NCBI GenBank assembly: GCA_023512835.1 | Contig: CM042084.1 | Location: 45,865,609 to 45,929,608, forward strand | Source: Taxillus chinensis | Taxonomy: Eukaryota > Streptophyta > Magnoliopsida > Santalales > Loranthaceae | Length of the DNA stretch: 64,000 bases | Direction: 5' to 3' | Shown here: positions 8,516 through 19,044 of the stretch, piece after piece | Numbering within the stretch: the first letter of the stretch is position 1 | Layout: each line of letters opens with the position of its first letter | The notes under the pieces: model-generated | What the model was told of the DNA's origin: nothing | Database searches by the model: none | Seen by the model: the letters and a program-made list of their open reading frames with translations, nothing else | Position numbers and translations under genes: made by a program

Positions 8516-10233
8516 TGTAAGGACCCGTACCTTGAGTTAGTCGGTTTTGCCTCCTGAGTAGAGTTTTTCTAGATTTTGACCTAGTAGTTGGACTCCAATG
8601 AATTCACGTGCAAAAGGAAAGATGCTTAGAATGATGTCCTCTATCTACCACAGAAGTTTCAGACCAAATGGACATGTATGTGAGGTGCACGTGATATGGG
8701 TCCAATTCACGTGCAAGTGTAATTGTCTTCCAAATGATGCAAGGAGGCTAGGGGTGAAGTTTGAAAGCATTTGGAGTTCATATGGAGTTGCACGTGAATT
8801 GGGAATTCACGTGCAAATTGGCGTGCGAGGCATATTTTTGCATGGGTCCCTTGGTTTTGGCATTCTAAGGAACTTTCTCCAAAGGACCATGTTGAAATTC
8901 TGAATATTTTGGTGTGTATGGATGCGGAAAGGTTGTAGCTTGTGTAATCAAAACTACGTCGTTTTGATCCTGGGTTTACTTAATCAAAACTACGTCGTTT
9001 TGATGTGAATGGTGTCTATATAAGGAGGGCTTGAGTTTGAGTTAGGGTTCTTGTGTTCCTTTCTTTGCAGCTGCTGCCTGAGAGAGAGAGAGCTAGAGAG
9101 AGAGAGGGAAGGGGAGTTCCTTGGTTGCTTGCCGGAGCATCTTGCGTGGGGAGGGACGGCGTTTGGCGCGGGAGCAAGGAAGATCTGCTTTAAGGTAGGG
9201 GTTCTGTTCTTCCTAAACCCTCCTGTCCTAGGGTCCTAGGGCAGATTCTGGGCTGTATCTGTTTATATATATATATGTAAATTCATATAGGTGTGATCTC
9301 CTATATGAATGTTGGCCTTCAGTGGCATTTTGGTGTGGTTCCGTGATCTATATGCTATATGTTTGATGAAAAGCCTGTGTGAATATAGTTATGTGTATAT
9401 GCTGCCAAGTGTTTGAAATTATGCCTGTGAGGCCGTGCATGTTATGTGTTTGTGGAAATGCCTGTGTGGTGGGTTTGTGAGCTTGTGGATATATGCATGC
9501 TAAGTGTTCGAGGTTATTCTGTGTGACTAAGCATACTTAGTGTTTGATGTTATGCCTGTATGGCCATGTGTGTTGCGTGTTTGCTTGTACACCCGGTGGC
9601 TGTGGAAGCCCGGGACTGTTTTTGTGGAACCCGGTGGCTGTGGAAGCCGGGGCTGTTTTGTGGAACCCGGTGGCTGTGGAAGCCCGGGGCTGTTTTTGTG
9701 GAACCCGGTGGCTGTGGAAGCCCGGGACTGTTCTTGAAACCCGGTGGCTGTGGAAGCCCGGGAGTGTTTATGTACTAGCCCATGTATGGTGTGTTTGTTG
9801 TTATAGCCTGTAACCATATCTGGTGGGATAATTGTATCACGACACAGCACTTGTACACAAGGCATGTAGATACCAGGTGCATGGGATGGGTTGGGGAGAC
9901 ATGATCCCTGCTGAGCTGTGGTTGCTCACCCCTCCTACCATGTTGTTTTCTTTTCGGGAACCTACGGGCGTTAGGTGGGACCCCAAGGTGGAAGACCTTA
10001 TTTATTTAATTTGTTTATGTTATTTTTATTATGAGAATCGATGTAACCCCGGTGGGGAAAGGATTTTGTTGTAATAAACTGGATTGGATTGCTTTTAATG
10101 AATATTACTTTCTTGAATGTTGTGGATGTTTAAAATGTTAAATTCTTGTTTTGTATCCTACCCCTTTGCCCTCCGTGTGGGTAAAAAGGGAGTCACGTAC
10201 CGGTTTCCTCGGGTTGGAAATCCGGGCGTGACA
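8516..10233 (+). repeat. T1 5' LTR
   Basis: A 1718-bp LTR, TGTAAGGACC to CGGGCGTGACA. U3 has five CACGTG boxes (about 8596-8812), two palindromes (8947-8968, 8983-9004) and a TATA box (9017-9025). Downstream are GA-repeats, a donor-like AAG/GTAGGG at 9194/9195, a five-unit minisatellite (9592-9765) and AATAAA near 10074. The expected acceptor AG near 9955 is changed (TTTTCTTTTCGGG), unlike T2. Confidence 0.92.
8947..9025 (+). promoter_or_regulatory. T1 promoter: two palindromes plus TATA box
   Basis: Two copies of ATCAAAAC-TACGTC-GTTTTGAT, starting 36 bp apart, precede TATATAAGG (9017-9025). The same arrangement is found in T-solo-1 (TATA 6831), the T1 3' LTR (16249), T2 (29677 and 38602) and T-solo-3 (33115). 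ACGT-core elements are bZIP-type sites in plants; binding here is inference. Confidence 0.7.
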
Positions 10234-10236
10234 ATA

Positions 10237-10251
10237 TGGTATCGAGCATGG
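10237..10251 (+). promoter_or_regulatory. T1 primer binding site (tRNA-Met type, one base short)
   Basis: TGGTATCGAGCATGG lies three bases inside the 5' LTR. It matches the initiator tRNA-Met PBS TGGTATCAGAGC except that one base (A) is missing after TGGTATC. T2 has the same form at 31022, so this is a family trait rather than a random error. Confidence 0.8.
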
Positions 10252-10641
10252 TCTAGTTGGCCTAGGGTAGTGGGCGGACTTGGTTATCTTGAGTCCTTTG
10301 GAGGAGCCTGGAGGGACATGCCTGATCAACATGGTCCTCTTTGAGCCTCCAAGGTGTACTGGGGTAGTCCGGTCTTGTAGTAGGATTTGCATGCATTGGC
10401 ATTAGGGCACTAGTTGCATTTCTTTGTGAATGTATGCTAAACTGTGGATAAAATCATATGATTAAGTGAAATGTGCAACTCTGATTTGTTTGGCAATGTG
10501 TACTGAACTGTGCAATGTGATTGATGCAATGTATGTGTGTAACATCACGTGATAGTGGAATTGATCGGTGGGGGTAGAGGTAGTGACGCGATAGATTATA
10601 AAATTGTTTTGACGTTGTGCTTCTTACTTCGTGTAGTAAGA
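10252..10641 (+). other. T1 untranslated leader
   Basis: This lies between PBS and the gag start. No motif beyond the leader shared with T2 (31037-31450) is visible. It contains no convincing coding sequence. Confidence 0.6.
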
Positions 10642-11950
10642 ATGCCGCCGAGGAGAGTGACACGTGCGTCCGGGGCGATGGCTGATGAGTCATCTGCCCA
10701 TGAGGGTCCGGGTGCGGGACCATCCGTTGGAGGGCATGCGTTATTCCTGGCACAGCTGCAAGAAGGCATCCGGCTGGAGGTACGAGAGCTACGGGAGGGA
10801 CTCCGGCAGGGACGTTCGGGAGGAGGTGCGCCGTGAGATGGCAGCACAGCGGTGGTGCCACCACCACCACCACCGGTCTGAGAGGCGCCTCGTGAGCGTG
10901 AGAGTTCGCTGGGTGGTGTACCGACCCGTGCGAGAGGATGACGTGGTGACACGGTTCCGAAAGGAACAACCTCCGCGATTTAAGGGGGGAGAAGATCCTG
11001 TGGTAGGCGAGCGGTGGTTGAGGCGGATTGAGCACGTGTTCTCCTTTCTCCTGCCCCGGGAGGAGGATAAGGTGCGGCCCGGCAATCGGCAGTGGAGGGG
11101 GACGCTTTGGAGTGGTGGACGAGTGTTGCGGGGAGCCGTGCGGTGCAACTCATGTTTTGGGAGGAGTTCTTGCAACTCTTCCAAGATGAGTTCTTCCCGG
11201 AATCGGTGAGATGGCAAAAGAGGGGAAGAATTTGGCAGCTTGGCCAGGGATCCAAGACGGTACCTGAATATGAGCGGGAGTTCCGGAGATTGAGTAGGTT
11301 TGCTCCTGAGACTGTGGTAAGGGAGGACCTGAAGGCCCACAAGTTCACCTTGGGTCTCAGGCCAGCCCTTAGGGAGAGGGTGGCGATTCTACGCTTGAGG
11401 ACCTATCTTTGAGGCCGTGGAGACGGCCCGTATAGGCGAGAGGGAACCGGATGATGGGAGGCAGGCCCATCGGGGGCGCCCGGTTGCAGAGTGGGCCTGA
11501 TCGAGATGCAGGGTCCAAGAGGCTCAAGACGGAGGAGAGGGATAGCAGTTCCTTCCGCGAGCGAGGGGACAGACATTGGCGAACCCAGGGAGGTCTAGCT
11601 TTGGCGGTGGCAGGCAGGGCGGTCCAGCAGGGGGTCTCCCCAGCGGTTGTTACTGCTGTGGGGAGCAAGGCCACTTGAGGAAGGAGTGTCCAAAGAGGGA
11701 CTGGAAATGCCATAGATGTGGACGAGAGGGCCATCCAGGCCGGGTTTGCCGGAGTGGCAACGAGGGGAGTGGGAGGCATGACATCCGGCACAAGGAGTGA
11801 TGCCGGTTTTCGTGCACCAGGTGAGAGACCAGCTCGTCGGTGGCGAGCCAGCCAAGCAGGATCCAGTCGGACCCGACCTCGGGGGAGGCCGGAGCGGCGG
11901 CGGACCAAGGCCGGAGGCAACCTTAGCGGGAAGCGTCCAGTGAGTGAGCC
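10642..11950 (+). pseudogene. gag: T1 gag (chromovirus type), frameshifted
   Basis: It starts at the ATG giving MPPRRVTRASGAM (10642), which is shared with T2. Gag body blocks follow: REDDVVTRFRKEQPPRFKG (about 10930) and GDALEWWTSVAG, then EFFPESVRWQKR and KTVPEYEREFRR (11092-11300). Two CCHC zinc knuckles end it: CYCCGEQGHLRKEC and CHRCGREGHPGRVC (about 11650-11755), for binding genomic RNA. Frame changes near 10790, 11090, 11410 and 11570 break it into at least four segments. T2 carries the same gag in one longer frame, which shows where T1 has lost or gained bases. Cytoplasmic capsid protein by family knowledge. Confidence 0.85.
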
Positions 11951-13882
11951 GACTAGTGGCACGGGCCAAGGAAGGGTGTTTGCGCTGGAGGCGACATACC
12001 AGGAGGAGGCTGAGCTACCACCCCCACCAGCTGAGGGTGGAGCAGGACCATCGGTGGTTAGAGGTACCCTCTTGATCTCCCGTACCTTAGCCTCTGTTCT
12101 TTTCGATACGGGTGCATCGTGTTCGTTTGTTCTTGAGCTGTGATAGATAGTTTGGGGTTAGCCTGTGTGGAGGCCGCGAGGCCCCTAGTTGTGGAGTCTC
12201 CGGTGGGAGGCATGATAGAGTACGGCGAGTGTGTCGTGACCGTGTGTTAACCATAGGAGAGGTGGAGCTGCGTTTTGACTTGCATGTGATGCCTTTGAGG
12301 GCGTTTGACCTGATCTTGGGTATGGATTGGCTTATGGCTTTCCAGGCCAAGATAGATTGTTATCGGCGGCGTGTGTCCTTTGTGACACCTGCAGGGACCT
12401 CTTGCACCCTGCAGGGGGAGTGGGATTGTGAGGCGAGTCGGGCTGGGCCAGTGTTGGACCGGTGGGGTGCCATTACCCACAGGTTGGCAGCCCCGACCTT
12501 TCCTGAGGAGGGTAAGGTGGAAAAGAGGGTGTGGCCCGCTGTTGTGGACCAATTTCGGGATGTTTTTCCTGAGCAATTGAGGAGTTTGCCACCTAAGAGG
12601 AGTGTGGAGTTCACCATCGAGTTGGTGCCGGGGACAGGTCCAATTTCCCAAGTAGCGTATCGTATGGGGCCAGCCGAGCCGAGGGAGCTTCAGAGGCAAA
12701 TCGAGGAGTTGGTGGGCCAGGGGTATATCGGACCAAGTACCTCACCTTGGGGTGCTCCGGTGCTCTTTGCTAAGAAGGCGATGGCACGCTTCGTCTCTGC
12801 ATCGACTACGGGAAGGCGAATCGGTGGCTGTGAAGAACAAGTACCCGTTGCCTCGGATAGATGACCTGTTTGACCAATTGAGTGGGGCCCAGTGGTTTTC
12901 CAAGATAGATTTACGGTCGGGGTATCACCAGCTCGGGGTTAGGGAGGAGGACATCCCTAAGACGGCTTTCGGTGCGGTATGGGCATTATGAGTGGGTAGT
13001 GATGCCTTTCGGGCTCACTAATGCGCCGGCGTGTTCATGCATTTGATGAACCAAGTCTTTGCCCCATACTTAGACTCGTTCGTGGTGGTGTTTATCGACG
13101 ACATCTTGGTGTATTCCAAGACCGAGAGGGAGCACGTGGAGCACTTGGCAACGGTGTTGCAAACCTTGAGGGACCAGCATTTGTTTGCTAAGTTTAGCAA
13201 GTGTGAGTTTTGGCTGCAGGAGGTTCACTTTCTTGGCCATGTGGTGTCGGCCGAGGGAGTTAGGGTGGACCCGGCCAAGATTGAGGCCGTGGCATCGTGG
13301 GCAAGGCCAACCAACGTTTTTGAGATCCGTAGTTTTCTTGGCTTGGCGGGGTACTATCGTCGTTTTGTAGGGGGGTTCTCCCGTTTGGCGGCGCCTATGA
13401 CGGCGTTGACTCGGAAGGGCGTGAAGTTTGAGTGGACGGACAAGTGCCGGCGGGCGTTTGAGACTCTCAAAACCCGTTTGACCACTGCACCTGTGTTGAG
13501 GTTGCCTAGGGAGGATATTCCGTATGAGGTGTCTTGTGATGCGTCCAGGGTTGGTTTGGGGTGTGTGCTTATGCGGGGGCACGGTGTGGTAGCTTATGGG
13601 TCAAGGCAGCTGAAGCCTCATGAGCGGAATTATCCTACTCATGACCTTGAGTTAGCTGCTGTCATCTTCGCCCTGAAGAGTTGGCAGCACTACCTCTTGG
13701 GGGAAAAGTTTGTGGTGTTCTCGGATCACAAGAGCCTTGATACATCTTTACTCAGAAGGACTTGAATTTGAGGCAAAGGAGATGGGTGGAGTATTTGCGG
13801 ACCTTTGATTTTACTCTTGCCTATACCCCGGGCAAGGGTAATGTTGTGGCCGATGCATTGAGCGAGAAAAGGGAAAGCTGAG
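11951..13882 (+). pseudogene. pol: T1 protease, reverse transcriptase and RNase H, frameshifted
   Basis: The aspartic protease motif LFDTGASCSF is at about 12100-12128, followed by FDLILGMDWL (about 12305). RT blocks are: [12 protein letters not shown] (about 12745); [20 protein letters not shown] (about 12855-12914); the catalytic [10 protein letters not shown] (about 13090-13120); and [11 protein letters not shown] with [12 protein letters not shown]. RNase H follows: [15 protein letters not shown] (about 13528), [19 protein letters not shown] and FSDHKSL (about 13720). The polyprotein copies genomic RNA and removes the template. Stops or frame changes occur near 12140, 12780, 12990, 13030 and 13765, so it is inactive as read. 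Most can be explained by one-base indels relative to T2. Confidence 0.85.
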
Positions 13883-15421
13883 GTGGCCGTGAGGGAGTGG
13901 AAGCTGATGGAGCAATTGGCGACGTTGCAGCTGCAGCCTGTTGTTCGTGATGGTGGGACAGTCCTGCGTCCTTTGGTGGTAGTGCCTTGAGTTGTACCAG
14001 CGCGTCCGGGAGGAACAGCTGGGTGACATTGAGTGTGAGGTTCTCCGTGCCCGTATTGAGGCTGGGGAGCTATCTGGGGACTGGACAGAGGGTCCTGAGC
14101 ATGAGTTGTCATTTCGGGGGCGGTTGGTAGTAGCTTCTTCCCTCAGGGATGAGGTGATGAGGGAGTTTCACCAATCTAGGGTTCTTGTGCATCCAGGGGG
14201 TACGAAGATGTACCATGCGCTTCGCAGACATTTTTGGTGGCCTGGGATGAAACGCGATGTGGCTGCCTTTGTTTCGCGGTGCCTCACGTGTCGGCAGGTG
14301 AAGGCGAGCATCGGCGGCCGGCGGGCATGTTACGACCCTTGCCCATAGCGGAGTGGAAGTGGGACCATATCGCGATGGACTTTGTGACTGGTCTTCCACC
14401 CACCACTGGGAGGAAGGACATGATTTGGGTGATTGTGGATCGACTCACAAAGTCGGCCCATTTTCTTGCTGTTCGCGAGCGGGACTCCATTGGGACTTTG
14501 AGTCAGCGTACATGAACGAGATTGTGAGACTGCATGGGGTACCATCATCGGTTGTCTCGACCGGGATTCGAGGTTCGCTTCCCGTTTCCGGGCCGGTTTG
14601 CGGGAGGCTATGGGAACCAAGCTTCACTTGAGTACAGCCTTTCACCCTGAGACGGACGGTCGGACCGAGCGGACGAATCAGACCATGGAGGACATGTTAC
14701 GGGCCTGTGTGTTAGATTTCGGGGGTTCGTGGGCAACTCACCTTCCTTTGGTGGAGTTTGCCTACAACAACAGTATCGGGCATCCATTGGGATGGCTCCT
14801 TTTGAGGCGTTGTACGGACGGCCGTGTCGATCACCCTTGTGTTGGACTGAGGTAGGAGAGGCAGCCCTCTTGGGGCCACGATTGGTTCAAGAGGCTACCG
14901 AGAAGGTCAAGTTGATTCGTCGGCGTTTGTTGTCGGCTCGAGTCGGCGAAATCTTATGCGGATCAGCGGCGGCGACCTTTGGAGTTTTGTTGGTGATCAT
15001 GTGTTCCTTCGTGTCTCTCCACGCCGTGGACATCGACGGTTTGGGCGAGGTTCCAAGCTATCTCCGCGGTTTATTGGCCCTTTTGAGATTCCGGATCGTG
15101 TAGGGCCTGTAGCCTACCGGTTAGCGTTACCACCGCGGCTGAGTCGAGTGCACAACGTGTTTCACGTGTCCCGGTTGAGGAAGTATCACCCTGACCCCAC
15201 TCATGTGATTGATTGGGGGACGTTGGACATTGAGGATGACATGTCCGTCATTGAGGCCCCTATCCGTATCCTAGATCGGCAAGAGAAACTTTTGCGTGGT
15301 CGTCTTATTCCTTTGGTTCGCGTGCTGTGGCAGCACCGTGGCATTGAGGAGGAGACATGGGAACGGGAGTCCGTGATGCGGGAGCAGCACCCCGGACTTG
15401 TTCGAGGACGAACAATCTTAA
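13883..15421 (+). pseudogene. pol: T1 integrase with chromodomain-like C-terminus, frameshifted
   Basis: The zinc-binding HHCC module is at about 14165-14305 (HQSR...HPGG...CLTCRQVK). Catalytic-core blocks are MDFVTGLPPTTGR (about 14370), VDRLTKSAHF and HLSTAFHPETDGRTERTNQT (about 14625-14685, with the catalytic Glu). The C-terminal part (about 15100-15421) has [20 protein letters not shown], then VRVLWQHRG and ETWERES, which fit the chromodomain tail of Tekay/Del chromoviruses thought to steer integration to heterochromatin. The reading ends [12 protein letters not shown] at 15419-15421. Frameshifts lie near 14350, 14510, 14580, 14780 and 14950. Confidence 0.85.
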
Positions 15422-15750
15422 GCGTGGGAGGTGGTCCTTGGCCAAGGGATAGTGATGTTTCCTTGTGATGTGTTTTCTTGTATTAGTTGATGTATTTGTA
15501 TTGTCTTTTAAAGACATGTGTTCTTATTTGTGATGTGCTTTGAAATGTGTATTCGTGCCATGTGGACATGTGTTCTGTGCATTATTGTGGTTATGGATTA
15601 TGGTGGTACTTGTTATGTCTTTGTTGTCTTGTGTGTGGTGTATGACCCATTTGGGTGTGGTGGCTTGCCGGGTGGCAAATGGGTAGTTTGTGGTTGTTTT
15701 CCTCGTATGTCATTTCTTTTCGAGGACGAAAAGTCTTAAGGGGGAGAGGA
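15422..15750 (+). other. T1 3' untranslated segment and polypurine tract
   Basis: Between the pol stop and the 3' LTR. The PPT is AAGGGGGAGAGGA at 15738-15750, directly against TGTAAGG. The words around the pol stop (TTCGAGGACGAACAATCTTA, about 15402) and just before the PPT (TTCGAGGACGAAAAGTCTTA, about 15719) form an imperfect direct repeat about 317 bp apart. The same arrangement is present in T2. No ORF is convincing. Confidence 0.75.
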
Positions 15751-17459
15751 TGTAAGGACCCGTACCTTGAGTTAGTCGGTTTGCCTCCTAGTAGAGTTTT
15801 TCTAGATTTTGACCTAGTAGTTGGACTCCAATGAATTCACGTGCAAAAGGAAAGATGCTTAGAATGATGTCCTCTATCTACCACAGAAGTTTCAGACCAA
15901 ATGGACATGTATGTGAGGTGCACGTGATATGGGTCCAATTCACGTGCAAGTGTAATTGTCTTCCAAATGATGCAAGGAGGCTAGGGGTGAAGTTTGAAAG
16001 CATTTGGAGTTCATATGGAGTTGCACGTGAATTGGGAATTCACGTGCAAATTGGCGTGCAAGGCATATTTTTGCATGGGTCCCTTGGTTTTGGCATTCTA
16101 AGGAACTTTCTCCAAAGGACCATGTTGAAATTCGAATATTTTGGTGTGTATGGATGCGGAAAGGTTGTAGCTTGTGTAATCAAAACTACGTCGTTTTGAT
16201 CCTGGGTTTACTTAATCAAAACTACGTCGTTTTGATGTGAATGGTGTCTATATAAGGAGGGCTTGAGTTTGAGTTAGGGTTCTTGTGTTCCTTTCTTCCT
16301 GTTGCTGCGAGAGAGAGAGAGCTAGAGAGAGAGGGAAGGGGAGTTCTTTGGTTCTTTGCCGGAGCATCTTGCGTGGGGAGGACGGCGTTTGGCGCGGGAG
16401 CAAGGAAGATCTGCTTTAAGGTAGGGGTTCTGTTCTTCCTAAACCCTCCTGTCCTAGGGTCCTAGGGCGGATTCTGGGCTGTATCTGTTTATATATATAT
16501 ATGTAAATTCATATAGGTGTGATCTCCTATATGAATGTTGGCCTTGATGGCATTTTGGTGTGGTTACGTGATCTATATGCTATATGTTTGATGAAAAGCC
16601 TGTGTGAATATAGTTATGTGTATATGCCTGCCAAGTGTTTGAAATTATGCCTGTGAGGCCGTGCATGTTATGTGTTTGTGGAAATGCCTGTGTGGCTGGG
16701 TTTGTGAGCTTGTGGATATATGCATGCTAAGTGTTCGAGGTTATTCTGTGTGACTAAGCATACTTAGTGTTTGATGTTATGCCTGTATGGCCATGTGTGT
16801 TGCGTGTTTGCTTGTACACCCGGTGGGTGTGGAAGCCGGGACTGTTTTGTGGAACCCGGTGGCTGTGGAAGCCGGGGCTGTTTTGTGGAACCCGGTGGCT
16901 GTGGAAGCCCGGGACTGTTTTGTGGAACCCGGTGGCTGTGGAAGCCCGGGACTGTTCTTGAAACCCGGTGGCTGTGGAAGCCCGGGAGTGTTTATGTACT
17001 AGCCCATGTATGACTGTGTTTGCTGTTATAGCCTGTAACCATATCTGGTGGGATAATTGTATCACGACACAGCACTTGTACACAAGGCATGTAGATACCA
17101 GGTGCATGGGATGGGTTGGGGAGACTTGATCCCTACTGAGCTGTGGTTGCTCACCCCTCCTACCATGTTGTTTTCTTTTCCGGAACCTACGGGCGTTAGG
17201 TGGGACCCCAAGGTGGAAGACCTTATTTATTTAATTTGTTTATGTTATTTTTATTATGAGAATCGATGTAACCCCAGTGGGGGAAAGGATTTTGTTGTAA
17301 TAAACTGGATTGGATTGCTTTTAATGAATATTACTTTCTTGAATGTTGTGGATGTTTAAAATGTTAAATTCTTGTTTTGTATCCTACCCCTTTGCCCTCC
17401 GTGTGGGTAAAAGGGAGTCACGTACCGGTTTCCTCGGGTTGGAAATCCGGGGCGTGACA
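15751..17459 (+). repeat. T1 3' LTR
   Basis: A 1709-bp LTR, TGTAAGGACC to GGGGCGTGACA. Over the first 330 bp it differs from the 5' LTR by two one-base deletions and one substitution. TATA is at 16249-16256, the minisatellite at 16818-16995, and AATAAA near 17300. The acceptor region reads TTTTCTTTTCCGG, again without AG. Confidence 0.92.
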
Positions 17460-17853
17460 ATGTTATTGTACGTTACAATGGCCATATCAAGTGCACCTTA
17501 GAATGAGCTGAAATCACCCCCAAGGTTCCTTTCATCATGTAGAAGGCTCCCATGCACTTAACTCCTTACACGTGACAATGATCCATATCACGTGCAACTC
17601 TATTTTGCCTTCTTTTGAGTTCATCTTTTGCCCAAAGCTTCCTCTTGAGTAGATAGGGTGATCTAGTTCATGTCCTAGAGAACAAATCATTCAAAAACCT
17701 GCCTAAACAGCTTAAAAACACACACATAGCACAAGTAGTATCTTCCTAGGGGTTAGAGCAAATATATATGAAATATTGTGCAATATAAGCTCTAAACATG
17801 CTCTTAAACACCCTAAATATACAATAGAATGACGGCATAAATGCACATTATCA
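17460..17853 (-). repeat. B2 3' LTR fragment c (start of the LTR)
   Basis: The minus strand begins TGATAATGTGCATTTATGCC at 17853 and continues with CTCTAACCCCTAGGAAGATA (about 17757-17738), as in B1 (TGATAACGTGCATTTTATGC). It gives the orientation of B2 and the 5' edge of its 3' LTR. Two CACGTG boxes are present near 17570-17600. Confidence 0.82.
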
Positions 17854-19044
17854 AACACACTACACTTGAACCATTGCTTATCCTCAAGCAAAACACACAA
17901 ACATGCAAAAAGAAAACAAACACACAATCAAACAAGAAAATAAGTAAAATAACAATCAAGCATAGTCATGTTTCTTAAGTATGCAACTCTATCATGATGA
18001 AAAAGGAATTCTGGTAACCAAAATGAATCATAATCTAGCTCAATCATATCCATACCTCTAAGTCCAAGAACCATGCAATACCATCACTGAAAACTCATAT
18101 ATTAATAAACATTCCATGATAAAACAGAACTTAGCTACCCTTAAAGTACTCACCAGGGATAAAGCTGCCTCACTCAAATATAAATTCTCTTTTCCCTCAT
18201 TCTCAAGCCCAAGATCAGTACCTAACAAAAGTAGAGGGTAGAAAACCCCTCACTACATTCTCCATAAGCTATTGATTAAGTTCTTGCCAAACAAACATGA
18301 GAGTTCCAAATTGTGCTCATCAGAGGAAACACACCCTCTATTATACTTTATTTTGAAACTCACACACTATTCTAAACTCAATGACTCCCACTCTACTCTA
18401 ATGACTGCATAAACACACCTTGAGCCAACGAATTAAGCTCAAAACTCTCAAAACAAAAACAACTCAGCCATTGTGGCTGCAAAGTAGACCATAACACATA
18501 AACATCAAGCTATTGTGGCTTTATTCTGAAAATACTTTTTTTATAGATTGTTCTTGGCTTTTTTCACACTTCTTTTTAGTAATAATGTTACAAGGTTGCA
18601 TTTAATGCTCTCCTTTGATGGATTACTCACTCTTTTATTATTTTTTATGCTCACCTTTTCTTTATTTTTGTGTATATATATATATATATATTATTTGCCT
18701 TTTTCTTCGCTGTAGGGAGAGAAAAATGTATCTCAATCCCTTTATTACATGACATATAAGGCTCAATTGCCTTTTATGGCACAATAAAGAAAGAAAAGAT
18801 GCTAGGAAGGTCTAAGTGACCTTGATGCTTTTGCATCAATAACACCAACCACTGAGCACTGAGCACAAATAAGTAGTCATCATGCATACTTAATTCCTAC
18901 CATTAAACAACTAATGTTGAATGTAGAGAGGAGCAAAGCAAACTATTACCCATACCCAAAAATGTCACTCAAGGGCTAGAAAGAGGTTGCTGATCTCATT
19001 TTTCTTTTGTATTTTCTTTTTTACTCAACTTTAAGGGCCACTAA
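17854..19044 (-). other. B2 internal 3' region (non-coding)
   Basis: Reverse complement of the region upstream of the B1 3' LTR (59300-60699). For example, the minus strand carries TTGAGGATAAGCAATGGTTC next to the LTR, matching 60666-60685. No ORF of note. It contains a (TA)n run at about 18673-18692 and ends at T-solo-2. No gene is visible in this 1.2-kb stretch. Confidence 0.75.

Larger units (their letters stand above)
8516..17459 (+). mobile_element. T1: Tekay/Del-like chromovirus, complete LTR-to-LTR
   Basis: Both LTRs, PBS, gag, protease, RT/RNase H, integrase, a chromodomain-like tail and PPT are present in the Ty3 order on the plus strand. The two LTRs are nearly identical, so insertion is recent. 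The flanks are GTGCT (8511-8515) and ATGTT (17460-17464), which agree at only three of five positions; the two mismatches are transitions. B2 LTR sequence resumes on both sides, so the boundaries are right even though the TSD is imperfect. The coding region carries many single-base frameshifts. Confidence 0.9.

Noticed and set aside
8598..8903. 101-residue ORF (MNSRAKGKM...) found again at 15831, 29258, 32696
   Set aside because: It starts in LTR U3 and ends before the TATA box, so it is upstream of the transcript; its conservation only reflects LTR identity.
10454..11962. Long minus-strand ORFs (up to 197 residues) over T1 gag, and similar ones at 31499-32156 and 34464-35405
   Set aside because: Antisense shadows of GC-rich gag-pol; the plus frames carry the zinc knuckles and protease motif.
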